Shown here one piece after another: positions 1 to 7,158 of a stretch of DNA of 64,000 bases; within the stretch, counting starts at the first letter, position 1, and every line of letters begins with the position of its first letter. The notes beneath the pieces were generated by a model. That model searched no databases. It was not told the origin of the DNA and saw only the letters and a program-made list of their open reading frames with translations. The stretch comes from CAVORB01 sp963698495 (GTDB taxonomy: Bacteria > Pseudomonadota > Gammaproteobacteria > Chromatiales > Chromatiaceae), in assembly GCA_963698495.1 (NCBI GenBank), contig CAVORB010000013.1:62001-126000 (forward strand), written 5' to 3'. Made by a program: the position numbers and the translations under genes.

Positions 1-1149
1 GAGCGCTCTCGCGTAGCGGAGAGCCTCCTGGATACCATGGCCCTGCTGTTCGGCCCGCTGCGCGGGGGGCTTGGCATCTCGGTCACCGTCGTCGGCATGC
101 TGCTCGCGGCCAGCACCGGGATCGTGGGCGCCACCGTCGTGACCATGGGGCTGCTCTCCCTGCCGACGATGATGCGGCGCAACTATGACCCGAGCATCGC
201 CGCAGGCACCATCTGCGCCTCGGGCACCCTGGGCCAGATCATCCCGCCCTCCATCGTCCTCGTGCTGCTGGGCGACGTGCTCTCCGCGGCCTATCAGCAG
301 GCCCAGCTCGACATGGGCATCTTCTCACCGGAGACGGTCTCGGTCGGCGATCTCTTCGTCGGCGCCCTGTTGCCGGGGCTGGTGCTGGTTGGCCTCTACG
401 TCCTGTATCTGCTCGGAATCGCGTGGCTGCGGCCGGAAGCGGTGCCGGCCATCCCGAGAGCCGAGCGTGCCGTCGCTGCCGGCGCGCTGTGGGGCCAGGT
501 GCTGCGGGTGCTGGTTCCCCCGCTCGCTCTGATCGTGGCGGTATTGGGCTCCATCCTCGGCGGCCTGGCGACGCCGACGGAGGCCGCCTCGGTCGGCGCC
601 GTCGGCGCCATGATCCTCGCCGCCGCCCGGCGGCAGCTCAACCTCGATACCCTGCGCGAGGTGGTTCTCCAGACCACGGTGGTCACCAGCATGGTGTTCA
701 TGATCTTCATCGGCGCCGCCCTGTTCTCACTCGTGTTCCGCGGCTTCCAGGGCGACGAGCTGGTCACCGAGCTGCTGACCGGGCTGCCTGGCGGGACCCT
801 GAGCGCGGTGGCCCTGGTGATGCTGGTGATGTTCCTGCTGGGATTCATCCTCGACTTCATCGAGATCACCTTCGTCGTCGTGCCCATCGTCGGGCCCGTG
901 CTGCTGGGTCTCGGCTTGGACCCGGTGTGGCTGGGGGTGATGATCGCGATCAACCTGCAGACCTCATTCCTCACGCCGCCCTTCGGCTTCTCCCTCTTCT
1001 ACCTGCGCGGGGTGGCGCCGCCGGAGGTGACGACCATGCAGATCTACCGCGGGGTCGTGCCCTTCGTCGTCATCCAGCTGCTCATGCTCGGGGCATTGGC
1101 CCTGTGGCCGGAGCTGGCGACCTGGCTGCCGGAGGCGATTTACGATTAA
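1..1149 (+). CDS. TRAP transporter large permease, DctM type (5' end outside window)
   Basis: This is the large membrane subunit of a tripartite ATP-independent periplasmic (TRAP) transporter, which imports an organic acid or similar solute using an ion gradient. The frame is open from base 1, so the true start lies upstream; the first Met codon at 37 is internal, since the preceding in-frame residues (…AESLLDT) continue the family sequence. About 382 residues are present. They are mostly hydrophobic helices, with the family's GASTGIVGATVVTMGLLSLP-like and SGTLGQIIPPS-like segments near the start and a TPPFGFSLFY segment near the end. The family is usually 420–450 residues, so little is missing. 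The substrate cannot be told. The small permease and binding protein would be expected upstream, outside the window. Confidence 0.93.
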   Translation, partial: ERSRVAESLLDTMALLFGPLRGGLGISVTVVGMLLAASTGIVGATVVTMGLLSLPTMMRRNYDPSIAAGTICASGTLGQIIPPSIVLVLLGDVLSAAYQQAQLDMGIFSPETVSVGDLFVGALLPGLVLVGLYVLYLLGIAWLRPEAVPAIPRAERAVAAGALWGQVLRVLVPPLALIVAVLGSILGGLATPTEAASVGAVGAMILAAARRQLNLDTLREVVLQTTVVTSMVFMIFIGAALFSLVFRGFQGDELVTELLTGLPGGTLSAVALVMLVMFLLGFILDFIEITFVVVPIVGPVLLGLGLDPVWLGVMIAINLQTSFLTPPFGFSLFYLRGVAPPEVTTMQIYRGVVPFVVIQLLMLGALALWPELATWLPEAIYD

Positions 1150-1170
1150 GGCGCTGACCAGTTCAGCGCC
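1150..1170 (+). terminator. Hairpin directly after the TRAP permease stop
   Basis: GGCGCTGA and TCAGCGCC form a perfect 8-bp stem around a 5-nt loop, starting at the base after the stop codon. There is no T-run, so it may act as a weak terminator or as a 3'-end stabiliser. Confidence 0.5.
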
Positions 1171-1181
1171 TCCCGCGGCAC

Positions 1182-1292
1182 ATGGATGTGACGCCATGTT
1201 CAATCGCGCAAGCGATTGAGAATGAAGCCGCCCAAGAACCGCGTTTCTTGGGTGGCGCGCTGATTTTGGCCAGGATGGCCAATAATCAGCAT
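1182..1292. repeat. Three-hairpin intergenic repeat, copy A
   Basis: Three successive hairpins fill the gap between two converging genes. Hairpin 1 (1200–1219) is TCAATCGC-GCAA-GCGATTGA, perfect with a GCAA loop. Hairpin 2 (1228–1255) pairs CCCAAGAA with TTCTTGGG around CCGCG. Hairpin 3 (1259–1290) starts GCTGATT, ends ATCAGC and pairs GGCC with GGCC around AGGAT. The same plan, on the other strand, is at 63131–63243 (copy B, close in sequence, sharing the leading ATGGATGTGACGCC) and at 40833–40929 (copy C, similar in structure rather than in stem sequence). Confidence 0.7.
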
Positions 1293-1296
1293 CTCG

Positions 1297-1647
1297 TCAG
1301 AGCGATGGACGCGCCTGGGTCGTGCCGTCGCCCGGAAGGCGCGCGGACCGACCGCGCGAGCGGCCGAGGCTTTGGAGCAATTCGGGTCGCGGCTCGCGGA
1401 ACATGACCCCGACGCCGCCCGCCTGATGGTGCACGACGATGGCGGGCACCAGCCAGTCGGCGCCCTCAAAGTCGAGCTCCAACTCCACCAGCGTGCCAGT
1501 GGGAAGCGTGAGGGACTGGACCTCGAGAAACATGCCCTCGGCACACAGGTCGCGGCCACGGGCGCGACAGAAGCGCCGCCTGCGGTAGCGGATATAGACC
1601 CAGCAATCGATCCGGTGGCGGAAGCTGTATCTGCGTTCGACGCTCAT
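1297..1647 (-). CDS. PilZ domain protein
   Basis: A 116-residue protein made almost entirely of one PilZ domain, the family that binds the second messenger cyclic di-GMP. The N-terminus has the RRxxxR binding motif (ERRYSFR). The second motif appears as DLCAEG, a variant of the usual DxSxxG with Cys for Ser, so binding is plausible but not certain. The ATG at 1647 was chosen because it begins just before the RRxxxR motif, as is normal in short PilZ proteins, with AGG a few bases upstream. The frame stays open to 1731, but that extension has no domain character. The gene is divergent from the amidohydrolase and convergent with the TRAP gene. The output it controls is unknown. Confidence 0.8.
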   Translation of the reverse strand: MSVERRYSFRHRIDCWVYIRYRRRRFCRARGRDLCAEGMFLEVQSLTLPTGTLVELELDFEGADWLVPAIVVHHQAGGVGVMFREPRPELLQSLGRSRGRSARLPGDGTTQARPSL

Positions 1648-1729
1648 ATCCCTCAGTGCCTTTGTTTTTTCGTCTCCAACATGGTAGGGGAGTACCTTGA
1701 CGGCAGAGTGCCGAATCCATGACGAACGC

Positions 1730-2506
1730 ATGAAACAGACGCCGGTGTTCGACGGTCATCTGCACATCATCGACCCGCGTTTCCCGCTGGTCGCGAACGC
1801 CGGTTTCCTCCCGGCCGCGTTCACCGTCGAGGACTACCTGAAGCGGACTCGCGGCCTTTGCGTGGTGGGCGGCGCCGTTGTCTCCGGCTCCTTCCAGGCC
1901 TTCGACCAGTCCTATCTGGAGGCCGCCCTGGCGCGGCTCGGACCCGCCTTCGTCGGCGTGACCCAGCTGCCCGAGCAAGCATCGGAACGCGAGATCCTCC
2001 GCCTCGACGCCCTCGGCGTAAGGGCCCTGCGCCTCAATCTGCGACGCGGCGTATACGCGGATGCGGGGTCGATGGTACGCCTGGCCAGGCGCGCGTTTGA
2101 TACCGCGGGCTGGCATGCGGAGCTCTATCTGGACAGCACCGACCTACCCGCGCTTGCCGGGCTGTTGAAAGGGCTGCCGCGCGTGTGCGTCGATCACCTG
2201 GGGCTGTCGCGCCGCGGGCTGCCTCACCTCTTACGGCTGGTGGAAAGGGGCGCCTGGGTCAAGGCAACCGGCTTCGGCCGGCTCGATTTTCCCCCGGCCG
2301 AGGCGCTGGCCGCGATCGCCCGCGTCTGCCCCGACGCGCTCGTGTTCGGCACCGACCTGCCCTGCACCCGCGCACCGCGGCCGTTCGCCGCCACCGACAT
2401 CCAGATGATCGAGGATGCGCTGGCCGAAGAGACGCGGATCCGCAAGGTCCTGCGCGAGAATGCGATCCGCCTCTATCGCCTCGCGTCGCTAACCCCCGGG
2501 CGTTGA
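1730..2506 (+). CDS. Amidohydrolase 2 family metal-dependent hydrolase
   Basis: A TIM-barrel hydrolase of the amidohydrolase-related (PF04909) type, about 258 residues. The expected metal ligands are visible: HLH close to the N-terminus (FDGHLHIID), a His in CVDHLG around residue 145, and the catalytic Asp in VFGTDLPCT near residue 205. Family members hydrolyse or decarboxylate small cyclic or lactone substrates, and the substrate here cannot be inferred. The ATG at 1730 is preferred because MKQTPVFDGHLHI matches the usual family N-terminus; an upstream in-frame ATG at 1697 would add eleven unlikely residues. It stands alone, divergent from the PilZ gene. Confidence 0.85.
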   Translation: MKQTPVFDGHLHIIDPRFPLVANAGFLPAAFTVEDYLKRTRGLCVVGGAVVSGSFQAFDQSYLEAALARLGPAFVGVTQLPEQASEREILRLDALGVRALRLNLRRGVYADAGSMVRLARRAFDTAGWHAELYLDSTDLPALAGLLKGLPRVCVDHLGLSRRGLPHLLRLVERGAWVKATGFGRLDFPPAEALAAIARVCPDALVFGTDLPCTRAPRPFAATDIQMIEDALAEETRIRKVLRENAIRLYRLASLTPGR

Positions 2507-2567
2507 GGAACCAGAGACAGTGAGGAAAGACGCGGAGCGGGCACAGGCAGTGCCCGAAAAAAAGAAA

Positions 2568-2597
2568 CCCCGAAGCCCGGGGGTCCTGGCTTCGGGG
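2568..2597 (-). terminator. Strong Rho-independent terminator (minus strand)
   Basis: CCCCGAAGCC pairs perfectly with GGCTTCGGGG (10 bp). On the minus strand the hairpin is followed by TTTCTTTTTTT. It lies about 195 bp past the dmeF stop, so it ends either a long dmeF 3' UTR or a separate small RNA. On the plus strand there is no T-run. Confidence 0.85.
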
Positions 2598-2750
2598 CAA
2601 CTGCTTTCCCGGCTGGGGCGGCCGGGAGTTTGGGGGCCGCCGAGGGAGGGGGATGATTGGCGACCCCCCGCGTCACGTAACGCTCGAACAGTGAGAGTCC
2701 AAAGCCGGAAAAAAGTTCAACGCCTCCCGGCGGAGTTACGCCGGAACCCC
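2568..2750 (-). ncRNA. Candidate structured small RNA or long 3' UTR
   Basis: The minus strand here has no convincing gene but is rich in structure: a hairpin CCGGCG…CGCCGG (2727–2744), a hairpin GGCGGCC…GGCCGCC with perfect 7-bp arms (2617–2641), then the strong terminator at 2568–2597. The span would be about 180 nt. I could not match it to 6S RNA, 4.5S RNA, tmRNA, RNase P RNA or a riboswitch from their conserved sequences. No convincing promoter was seen, so it may simply be the 3' UTR of dmeF. Confidence 0.3.
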
Positions 2751-2791
2751 AGGATAGGCGACTTTGGTTAGCGGGGACTTGGTCGATCGCT

Positions 2792-3754
2792 TCAGAGGGA
2801 GGGGCATTCCCTGTCGCGGCAGCGGTTGACCTCCACGGTAACGTGCCCGAGCTCCGGAAGATGGGCGAGCAGGGCCTTGTAATGCTCCGGTTCGCGGGGA
2901 TGGTGGGTGACCAGCGAGACGATGGCACCGAGATCGCGGGGCCCGAGGCGCCAGACGTGGAGGTCGGTGACCTGGTTGTCCGCGTCCGCCTCGAGCGCCC
3001 GACGGATGCGCGAGAGGGTGTCCTCGGACGGGCTGCTGTCGAGCAGAACCCCGCTGGTCTCGCCCACCAGACCGTAGGCCCAGCGCGTGATCAGGGCCGC
3101 CCCGACCAGGCCCATGAAGGCGTCCATCCATACCCATCCGAGGAGCTTGCCTGCAACCAGGGCGACGATGGCGAGCACCGAGGTCAGGGCATCGGCGAGC
3201 ACGTGCAGATAGGCGGCGCGCAGATTATGGTCGTGGTGGTGATGGGCCGTGTGGTCGTGATGATGATCGTGACCGCCGTGGTGATGGCCGGCATCGCCCC
3301 CCTGGAGCAGCCAGGCGCTGACCAGGTTCACCACTAGCCCGATGACGGCGACCACGATCGCCTCGTCGAAACGAATGGTCTCCGGCGCAACCAGACGCCC
3401 GACCGACTCCAACCCCATCATCATCGCGACGACCGCGAGCGCCACCGCGCTGGCGAAGCCGCCGAGGGCGGTGACCTTGCCGGTCCCGAAGCTGAACCTC
3501 GGGTTGTCGGCATGGCGGCGCGCGTAGCGGTAGGCGAAGACGGCGATCGAGAGGGCCGCGACATGGGTGCCCATGTGCCAGCCGTCGGCCAGCAGGGCCA
3601 TGGAGCCGAACAGGTAGCCGGCGGCGATCTCGACCACCATCATGCAGGCCGTCAGGATCACTACCAGCCGGGTCCGACGCTCGCCCTCCTGGGTGTCGAG
3701 GTTGAAGTCGTGACCGTGCCGCCAACGCTCCACCGGATGCAGATCCTTGTCCAT
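2792..3754 (-). CDS. dmeF: Cation diffusion facilitator, DmeF/CzcD type
   Basis: A 320-residue inner-membrane metal/proton antiporter of the CDF family that exports divalent metals (Co, Ni or Zn). Six membrane helices can be picked out; the second has the ALLADGWHMGTH metal-site motif and the fifth the HVLADALTSV motif, giving the paired HxxxD-type sites of the family. The loop between helices 4 and 5 (about residues 165–190) is a run of some sixteen His with Asp and Gly, typical of DmeF. The ATG at 3754 gives the conserved CDF N-terminus; the longer open frame overlaps polA. The gene starts eight bases after the polA stop, so the two are probably co-transcribed. The exact metal is not shown. 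Confidence 0.88.
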   Translation of the reverse strand: MDKDLHPVERWRHGHDFNLDTQEGERRTRLVVILTACMMVVEIAAGYLFGSMALLADGWHMGTHVAALSIAVFAYRYARRHADNPRFSFGTGKVTALGGFASAVALAVVAMMMGLESVGRLVAPETIRFDEAIVVAVIGLVVNLVSAWLLQGGDAGHHHGGHDHHHDHTAHHHHDHNLRAAYLHVLADALTSVLAIVALVAGKLLGWVWMDAFMGLVGAALITRWAYGLVGETSGVLLDSSPSEDTLSRIRRALEADADNQVTDLHVWRLGPRDLGAIVSLVTHHPREPEHYKALLAHLPELGHVTVEVNRCRDRECPSL

Positions 3755-3761
3755 CGCGGAG

Positions 3762-6467
3762 TCAGTGCGCCTCTTCCCAGTCGTCGCCGATGCCGACGTC
3801 CACCACCAGCGGGACCGCGAGCTCCGCCGCCGACTCCATGGCCGCCCGTATGGGCGCGGAGGCGTCCTCCACCGCGTCCTCGGCCACCTCGAACACCAGC
3901 TCGTCATGGACCTGCATGATCATCCTGACCGGCGGCGCCTTGGTCTGGATCCAGCCGTCGACCACGATCATCGCCCGCTTGATGATGTCCGCCGCGGTGC
4001 CCTGCATGGGGGCGTTGATGGCGGTGCGCTCCGCCCCCGCGCGGCGGCCCTGGTTGCTGTGGTCGATGTCGGTCAGGTAGAGCCGCCGGCCGAACAGCGT
4101 CTCGACCCATTTGCGCTCGCGGGCCTGGGCGCGGGTGCGGTCCATGAAGTCCTTCACTCCGGGATAACGCTGGAAGTAGAGGTCCACGTACTCCTGGGCG
4201 GCGCCGCGCTCGATGCCGAGCTGGCGGGCCAGCCCGAAGGCGGACATGCCATAGATGAGCCCGAAGTTGATGGCCTTGGCGGAGCGGCGCTGATCGCCGG
4301 TGACCGCCTCGGGCGCCACGCCCCAGACCTCCGCGGCGGTGGCGCGATGGATGTCCAAGCCGGCGGCGAACGCGGCCAGCAGACGCTCGTCACCGGAGAG
4401 GTGGGCCATGATCCGCAGCTCGATCTGGGAGTAGTCCGCGGCCAGCATGCGATAGCCCGTCTCCGGAACGAAGGCGCGCCGTATGCGCCGGCCGTCCTCG
4501 CTGCGGATTGGGATGTTCTGCAGATTGGGCTCGGACGAGGACAGGCGCCCGGTGGCGGCGACCGCCTGGTGATAGGAGGTGTGCACCCGGCCCGTGACCG
4601 GGTTGACCATCTGCGGCAGCTTGTCGGTGTAGGTCGACCTGAGCTTGGCCAGCCCCCGGTGCTCGAGAATGATGCGGGGCAGGTCATGGCCCTGCTCGGC
4701 GAGCTGCTGGAGCACCGTCTCCGAGGTAGAGGGCGCGCCCTTCGGCGTCTTCGCCACCACCGGGAGTCCGAGCTCCTGGAAGAAGATCTCCCCGATCTGC
4801 TTCGGCGATCCCATGTTGAACTTTCGCCCGGCGCTCTCGTAGGCCGCCTGCTCCAATCCGTGCATGCGCTCGGCCATGTCCCTGCTCTGGGCCGCCAGCT
4901 GGGCCGCGTCGATGCGCACCCCGTTGCGCTCCATGCGCGAGAGCACGGGCACCAGGGGCATCTCGATCTCGCGATAGAGCCGCTCGAGGCGAGGCTCGCT
5001 TTCGAGCCTGGGCCAGAGGGCGCGGTGCAGCTGGAGCGTCACGTCGGCGTCCTCGGCGGCGTAAGGCCCCGCCTGGTCCAGCGGGATCTGATCGAAGGTG
5101 AGCTGCTTCGCGCCCTTGCCGGCAATGTCCTCGAAATGAATGGTGTCGTGATCGAGGTATTTCTTCGCCAGGGAGTCCATGTCGTGGCGGGTGGCCGTGC
5201 TGTCGAGCACGTAGGATTCGAGCATGGTGTCGTGGGCGATGCCCTGCATCCCGATGCCGTGGTTGACCAGCACGTTCATGTCGTACTTGAGGTTCTGCCC
5301 GAGCTTGGCGCGGTCCGGGTCCTCCAGCAGTGGCTTGAGGCGCGCCAGAACGCGCTCGCGGTCGAGCTGATCGGGTGCCCCCGGGTAGGCATGCGCCAAG
5401 GGTACGTAGGCCGCCCGCCCGGGCTCGACGGCGAAGGAAACCCCCACCAGCTCCGCGCGCATGTAGTCGAGGCTCGTGGTCTCGGTATCGAAGGCGAACA
5501 GCCTCGCCGCGGTCAGGCGCTCCAGCCAACGCTCGAAGGCATCCTCCGTGAGCACCAGATCGTAGACGGCATCGCCGCCGGGAGTTTTTGGGGCAGCGCT
5601 TGCGGTGTCCCCCTCGCCCTCCAGGGTCGCCAGCAGGCGCCTGGACTCGAAGCGCTGGTACCAGCCACGCAGGGTATCGACGTCCGGCGCCGCGGGACGC
5701 AGATCAGCGGGCCCTTGGTCCAGCGCGACGTCGCGCTTGATCGTGGTGAGCTCGCGGGAAAGGGGAAGCCGGTCGAGGCTGGCGCGCAGGTACTCCCCGA
5801 TCTTGCCCTTGACGTCCCCGGCGTGCGCGACGACGCCGTCGAGGGAGCCGTACTCCTGAATCCACTTGGCGGCCGTCTTGGGTCCGCACTTGGGCACGCC
5901 CGGAATATTGTCGACGCTGTCGCCGACCAGGCTCAGGTAGTCGACGATCCGCTCCGGCGGCACCCCGAACTTCTCGACCACGCCGTCGCGATCGAGCACC
6001 GTGTCGCTCATGGTGTTGATCAGGGTGATGCGGTCGTCCACCAGCTGCGCCATGTCCTTGTCGCCGGTGGAGATGAGCGTCTGGATGCCCTCCTGCGCCG
6101 CGCGCACCGCCAGGGTGCCGATCACGTCATCCGCCTCCACTTCGGGCACCTCGATCAGCGGCAGCCCCATGGCCCGAATGACCTCCTTCAGGGGCGCGAG
6201 CTGCTCGCGAAGGTCGTCGGGCATGGGCGGGCGGTTGGCCTTGTACTCGGGGAAGATGTCGTCGCGAAAGGTCTTGCCGGGCGCGTCGAAAACCACCGCC
6301 ATGTAATCGGGCTGGTACTCGTCGACGAGCTTGCGCAGCATGGTGAGCACACCCAGCAGGGCGCCGGTGGCCTCGCCCTTGGAGTTGGTGAGCTTGGGCA
6401 GGGCGTGGTAGGCGCGAAACAGGTACGAGGAGCCGTCGACGAGGATGAGGGGATATCGCTTTTCCAT
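3762..6467 (-). CDS. polA: DNA polymerase I
   Basis: A 901-residue three-domain repair and Okazaki-fragment polymerase (E. coli 928). The N-terminal 5'-3' exonuclease runs to about residue 290, with LVDGSSYLFRAYHAL, VVFDAPGKTFRD and the metal-binding VEADDVIGTLA and STGDKDMAQLV. The 3'-5' proofreading domain (about 300–490) keeps the acidic residues in FDTETTSLDYM. The polymerase domain follows, with motif A DYSQIELRIMAHLS, the O-helix RRSAKAINFGLIYG and motif C VHDELVFE. ATG 6467 (MEKRYPLILVDGSSY) is the family start; a TTG at 6500 would add eleven residues. It is followed by dmeF with an eight-base gap. Confidence 0.97.
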   Translation of the reverse strand: MEKRYPLILVDGSSYLFRAYHALPKLTNSKGEATGALLGVLTMLRKLVDEYQPDYMAVVFDAPGKTFRDDIFPEYKANRPPMPDDLREQLAPLKEVIRAMGLPLIEVPEVEADDVIGTLAVRAAQEGIQTLISTGDKDMAQLVDDRITLINTMSDTVLDRDGVVEKFGVPPERIVDYLSLVGDSVDNIPGVPKCGPKTAAKWIQEYGSLDGVVAHAGDVKGKIGEYLRASLDRLPLSRELTTIKRDVALDQGPADLRPAAPDVDTLRGWYQRFESRRLLATLEGEGDTASAAPKTPGGDAVYDLVLTEDAFERWLERLTAARLFAFDTETTSLDYMRAELVGVSFAVEPGRAAYVPLAHAYPGAPDQLDRERVLARLKPLLEDPDRAKLGQNLKYDMNVLVNHGIGMQGIAHDTMLESYVLDSTATRHDMDSLAKKYLDHDTIHFEDIAGKGAKQLTFDQIPLDQAGPYAAEDADVTLQLHRALWPRLESEPRLERLYREIEMPLVPVLSRMERNGVRIDAAQLAAQSRDMAERMHGLEQAAYESAGRKFNMGSPKQIGEIFFQELGLPVVAKTPKGAPSTSETVLQQLAEQGHDLPRIILEHRGLAKLRSTYTDKLPQMVNPVTGRVHTSYHQAVAATGRLSSSEPNLQNIPIRSEDGRRIRRAFVPETGYRMLAADYSQIELRIMAHLSGDERLLAAFAAGLDIHRATAAEVWGVAPEAVTGDQRRSAKAINFGLIYGMSAFGLARQLGIERGAAQEYVDLYFQRYPGVKDFMDRTRAQARERKWVETLFGRRLYLTDIDHSNQGRRAGAERTAINAPMQGTAADIIKRAMIVVDGWIQTKAPPVRMIMQVHDELVFEVAEDAVEDASAPIRAAMESAAELAVPLVVDVGIGDDWEEAH

Positions 6468-6539
6468 GGGCGCTGGGGTCTCGAATATGCTGCGCGGCAA
6501 GGGTACCGCTCGGACGGACGGCCTGCCCGCAGTGCGGGA

Positions 6540-6983
6540 TCAGGCCACGCGGACGGTAAGCGGCGCGATCTGTCGGTAGACCAGGGGCAGGGGTGGATGG
6601 CAGCTCAGGGTAAGGATGCGGGTGCCGGTCGGGTAGAACAGGTGGTAGGTCTGATAGAGATGGAGCTCCCCGCCGCCGGAGAGCAGACCCATGGTCACGT
6701 CGAACGCCCGCTGATCCTCCTCGACGAAGCCAAGCACCGCATCGTCGATGCGCAAAGCGCCGCGGCTGAACTCCACGTCCGGGGCGTCCTCGCCGCGACT
6801 GCGGAGAAAGCGGGGATAGAGGAAACGCTTGACCTCGGGTGTCAGCACCAGACCGATCTGGCCCTCGCCGAACAGCCAATGCAGCCCCCGCACCTCATCG
6901 CTTGCCCGGTCGTGGGAGCCGAAAGCGGTGGCCCAGCCTCGAAAGAAGGCCGAGTAGCGTTGGATGGTGCGTTCTGTCGGCAT
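6540..6983 (-). CDS. Hypothetical protein
   Basis: A 147-residue soluble protein I do not recognise. It has no signal peptide, membrane segment or Cys cluster, and it is rich in aromatic and charged residues (QRYSAFFRGWATAFG, LHLYQTYHLFYPTG). The ATG at 6983 is taken as the start; the frame also opens at 7094, but that extension is repetitive in Leu/Val. It sits between the glycosyltransferase and polA on the same strand (72 bp before polA), and codon use matches the neighbours, so it is likely a real gene. Confidence 0.55.
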   Translation of the reverse strand: MPTERTIQRYSAFFRGWATAFGSHDRASDEVRGLHWLFGEGQIGLVLTPEVKRFLYPRFLRSRGEDAPDVEFSRGALRIDDAVLGFVEEDQRAFDVTMGLLSGGGELHLYQTYHLFYPTGTRILTLSCHPPLPLVYRQIAPLTVRVA

Positions 6984-7158
6984 TCGATGGGTGACGAGTT
7001 TAAGCTCGCTCAATACTACCTCAAGCAGCCGAGCGACGCTGCTCTCGTGATGAAGGCCACCGAGGCCGCTGTCCAGCCCGACCGCGAGCAGCACGCGAGC
7101 CCGGTCACGAGCCCCGCACCGCCCGGCTGCCCGCAGGACGCCCTGCCGCCGGTCGGGC

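Noticed and set aside
2568..2750. 6S RNA or signal recognition particle RNA for the structured region.
   Set aside because: The conserved 4.5S loop is absent, and the long 6S closing stem with central bubble could not be drawn convincingly.
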